DNA from: Streptomyces mexicanus
GTDB lineage: Bacteria > Actinomycetota > Actinomycetes > Streptomycetales > Streptomycetaceae
Assembly (NCBI RefSeq): GCF_902506575.1
Contig: NZ_LR732544.1
Location: 1,766,163 to 1,826,469 of the forward strand
Reading direction: 5' to 3'
DNA: 60,307 bases
The notes under the pieces were generated by a model. That model was not told where the DNA came from. It made no database searches and worked only from the letters and a program-made list of their open reading frames with translations. Positions 60,019-60,307 of this stretch are shown in pieces (the first letter of the stretch is position 1; each line of letters starts with the position of its first letter). Both the position numbers and the translations under genes were made by a program.

Positions 60019-60307
60019 CTAGCAGTCACATCCGCAGTCGCAGCCTCCGCAGCCGTCGCAACTGCAGCAGTTGTTGCAGCAGTCGGCGCAGTTGCTGCAG
60101 CAGTCACAGCAGTCGCAGCAGCCATCGCAGTCGCAGTCCCAGTCCCGGCACCAGCCCTCCCGCTTCTGCCGCGACCACGGCCCCTCGAACTCCTGGGCGC
60201 AGCACGCCCGGCAGGTGCAGCACAGCCCGAGGGCGACCGCGCAGCCGGCCAGGAAGCCGCGCTTGCCCGGCCGCGGCGGCTCGCCGTCCACGGGGTCGCC
60301 GCCGGGG
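60019..60307 (-). CDS. Extremely Cys-rich protein (5' end beyond the window)
   Basis: The frame is open to the right edge; GTG 60291 is only a possible internal start. The visible 90 residues contain 26 cysteines. A hydrophobic segment (GFLAGCAVALGLCCTCRACC) precedes a W-rich hinge and a tail of repeated CD, CC and CDC units ending GCGGCDCGCDC. Acidic Asp alternates with Cys, which suggests metal binding, although it lacks a known metallothionein pattern. On the plus strand the region reads as CAG/GCA-rich repeats, so repeat expansion is possible. Convergent with the solute-binding protein gene. Confidence 0.65.
   Translation of the reverse strand, partial: PGGDPVDGEPPRPGKRGFLAGCAVALGLCCTCRACCAQEFEGPWSRQKREGWCRDWDCDCDGCCDCCDCCSNCADCCNNCCSCDGCGGCDCGCDC

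Overview
The window is high-GC actinobacterial DNA, almost certainly from a Streptomyces chromosome. Third codon positions are nearly all G or C, GTG and TTG starts are common, and several genes look leaderless. The gene content is typical of the genus: streptogrisin-type proteases, a SCO1725-type SGNH lipase, hmgA beside a GntR gene and a type ISP protein, an AA10 LPMO beside a secreted lipase, and DnaE2. From memory, the order resembles the S. coelicolor region around SCO1715-SCO1739. I could not run a comparison. I saw no rRNA, tRNA or CRISPR array.

1-7.0 kb: the tail of a DUF202 protein, then an acyl-CoA/fatty-acid catabolic locus. A phosphotransferase and an acyl-CoA dehydrogenase face an SDR - acyl-CoA synthetase - TetR operon, with a LysR gene between them. 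Two related 20-bp palindromes lie upstream of the two outward-facing catabolic units and are probably the TetR operators. 7.1-14.8 kb: a Tat-secreted NamZ-type exo-muramidase, a secreted penicillin-acylase-family enzyme, a conserved gene whose 3' end is displaced by a TnpB (IS605/IS1341-type) element, and a class F sortase with a membrane-anchored partner. 14.8-26 kb: an MFS and a CitMHS transporter, regulators, a lipoprotein, homogentisate dioxygenase with a GntR regulator, an orphan type ISP protein ending at a MITE-like element, and a TetR/DrrAB-like exporter pair.

26-37.4 kb: after an SGNH lipase comes an exopolysaccharide locus. It holds a small membrane protein, a CelD/FemAB-like acyltransferase, two GT2 glycosyltransferases, a polysaccharide deacetylase, a 1300-residue flippase-polymerase fusion and a convergent membrane-anchored GH39-like hydrolase. 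The only two in-frame TTA codons I found in the window are in this locus, near the 5' ends of two genes, which suggests bldA control. 37.5-43 kb: an AAA ATPase, DUF72, a GntR regulator, GNATs, DUF402, a methyltransferase and a 44-residue peptide gene.

43-53 kb: an AA10 lytic polysaccharide monooxygenase with a C-terminal LAETG sorting signal, a secreted lipase, a mutagenesis cassette of DnaE2 plus an ImuB-like Y-family protein with a LexA-type box, and two streptogrisin-family serine proteases.

53-60.3 kb: a probable organosulfur amino-acid uptake and oxidation locus. A 23-codon leader peptide ending in Cys precedes a solute-binding lipoprotein. Divergent from it are a permease, an FAD/NAD(P) enzyme, an ATPase, an LLM flavin monooxygenase carrying an internal tandem repeat, and a DUF1684 protein. 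The window ends in a gene for an extremely Cys-rich protein that runs off the right edge.
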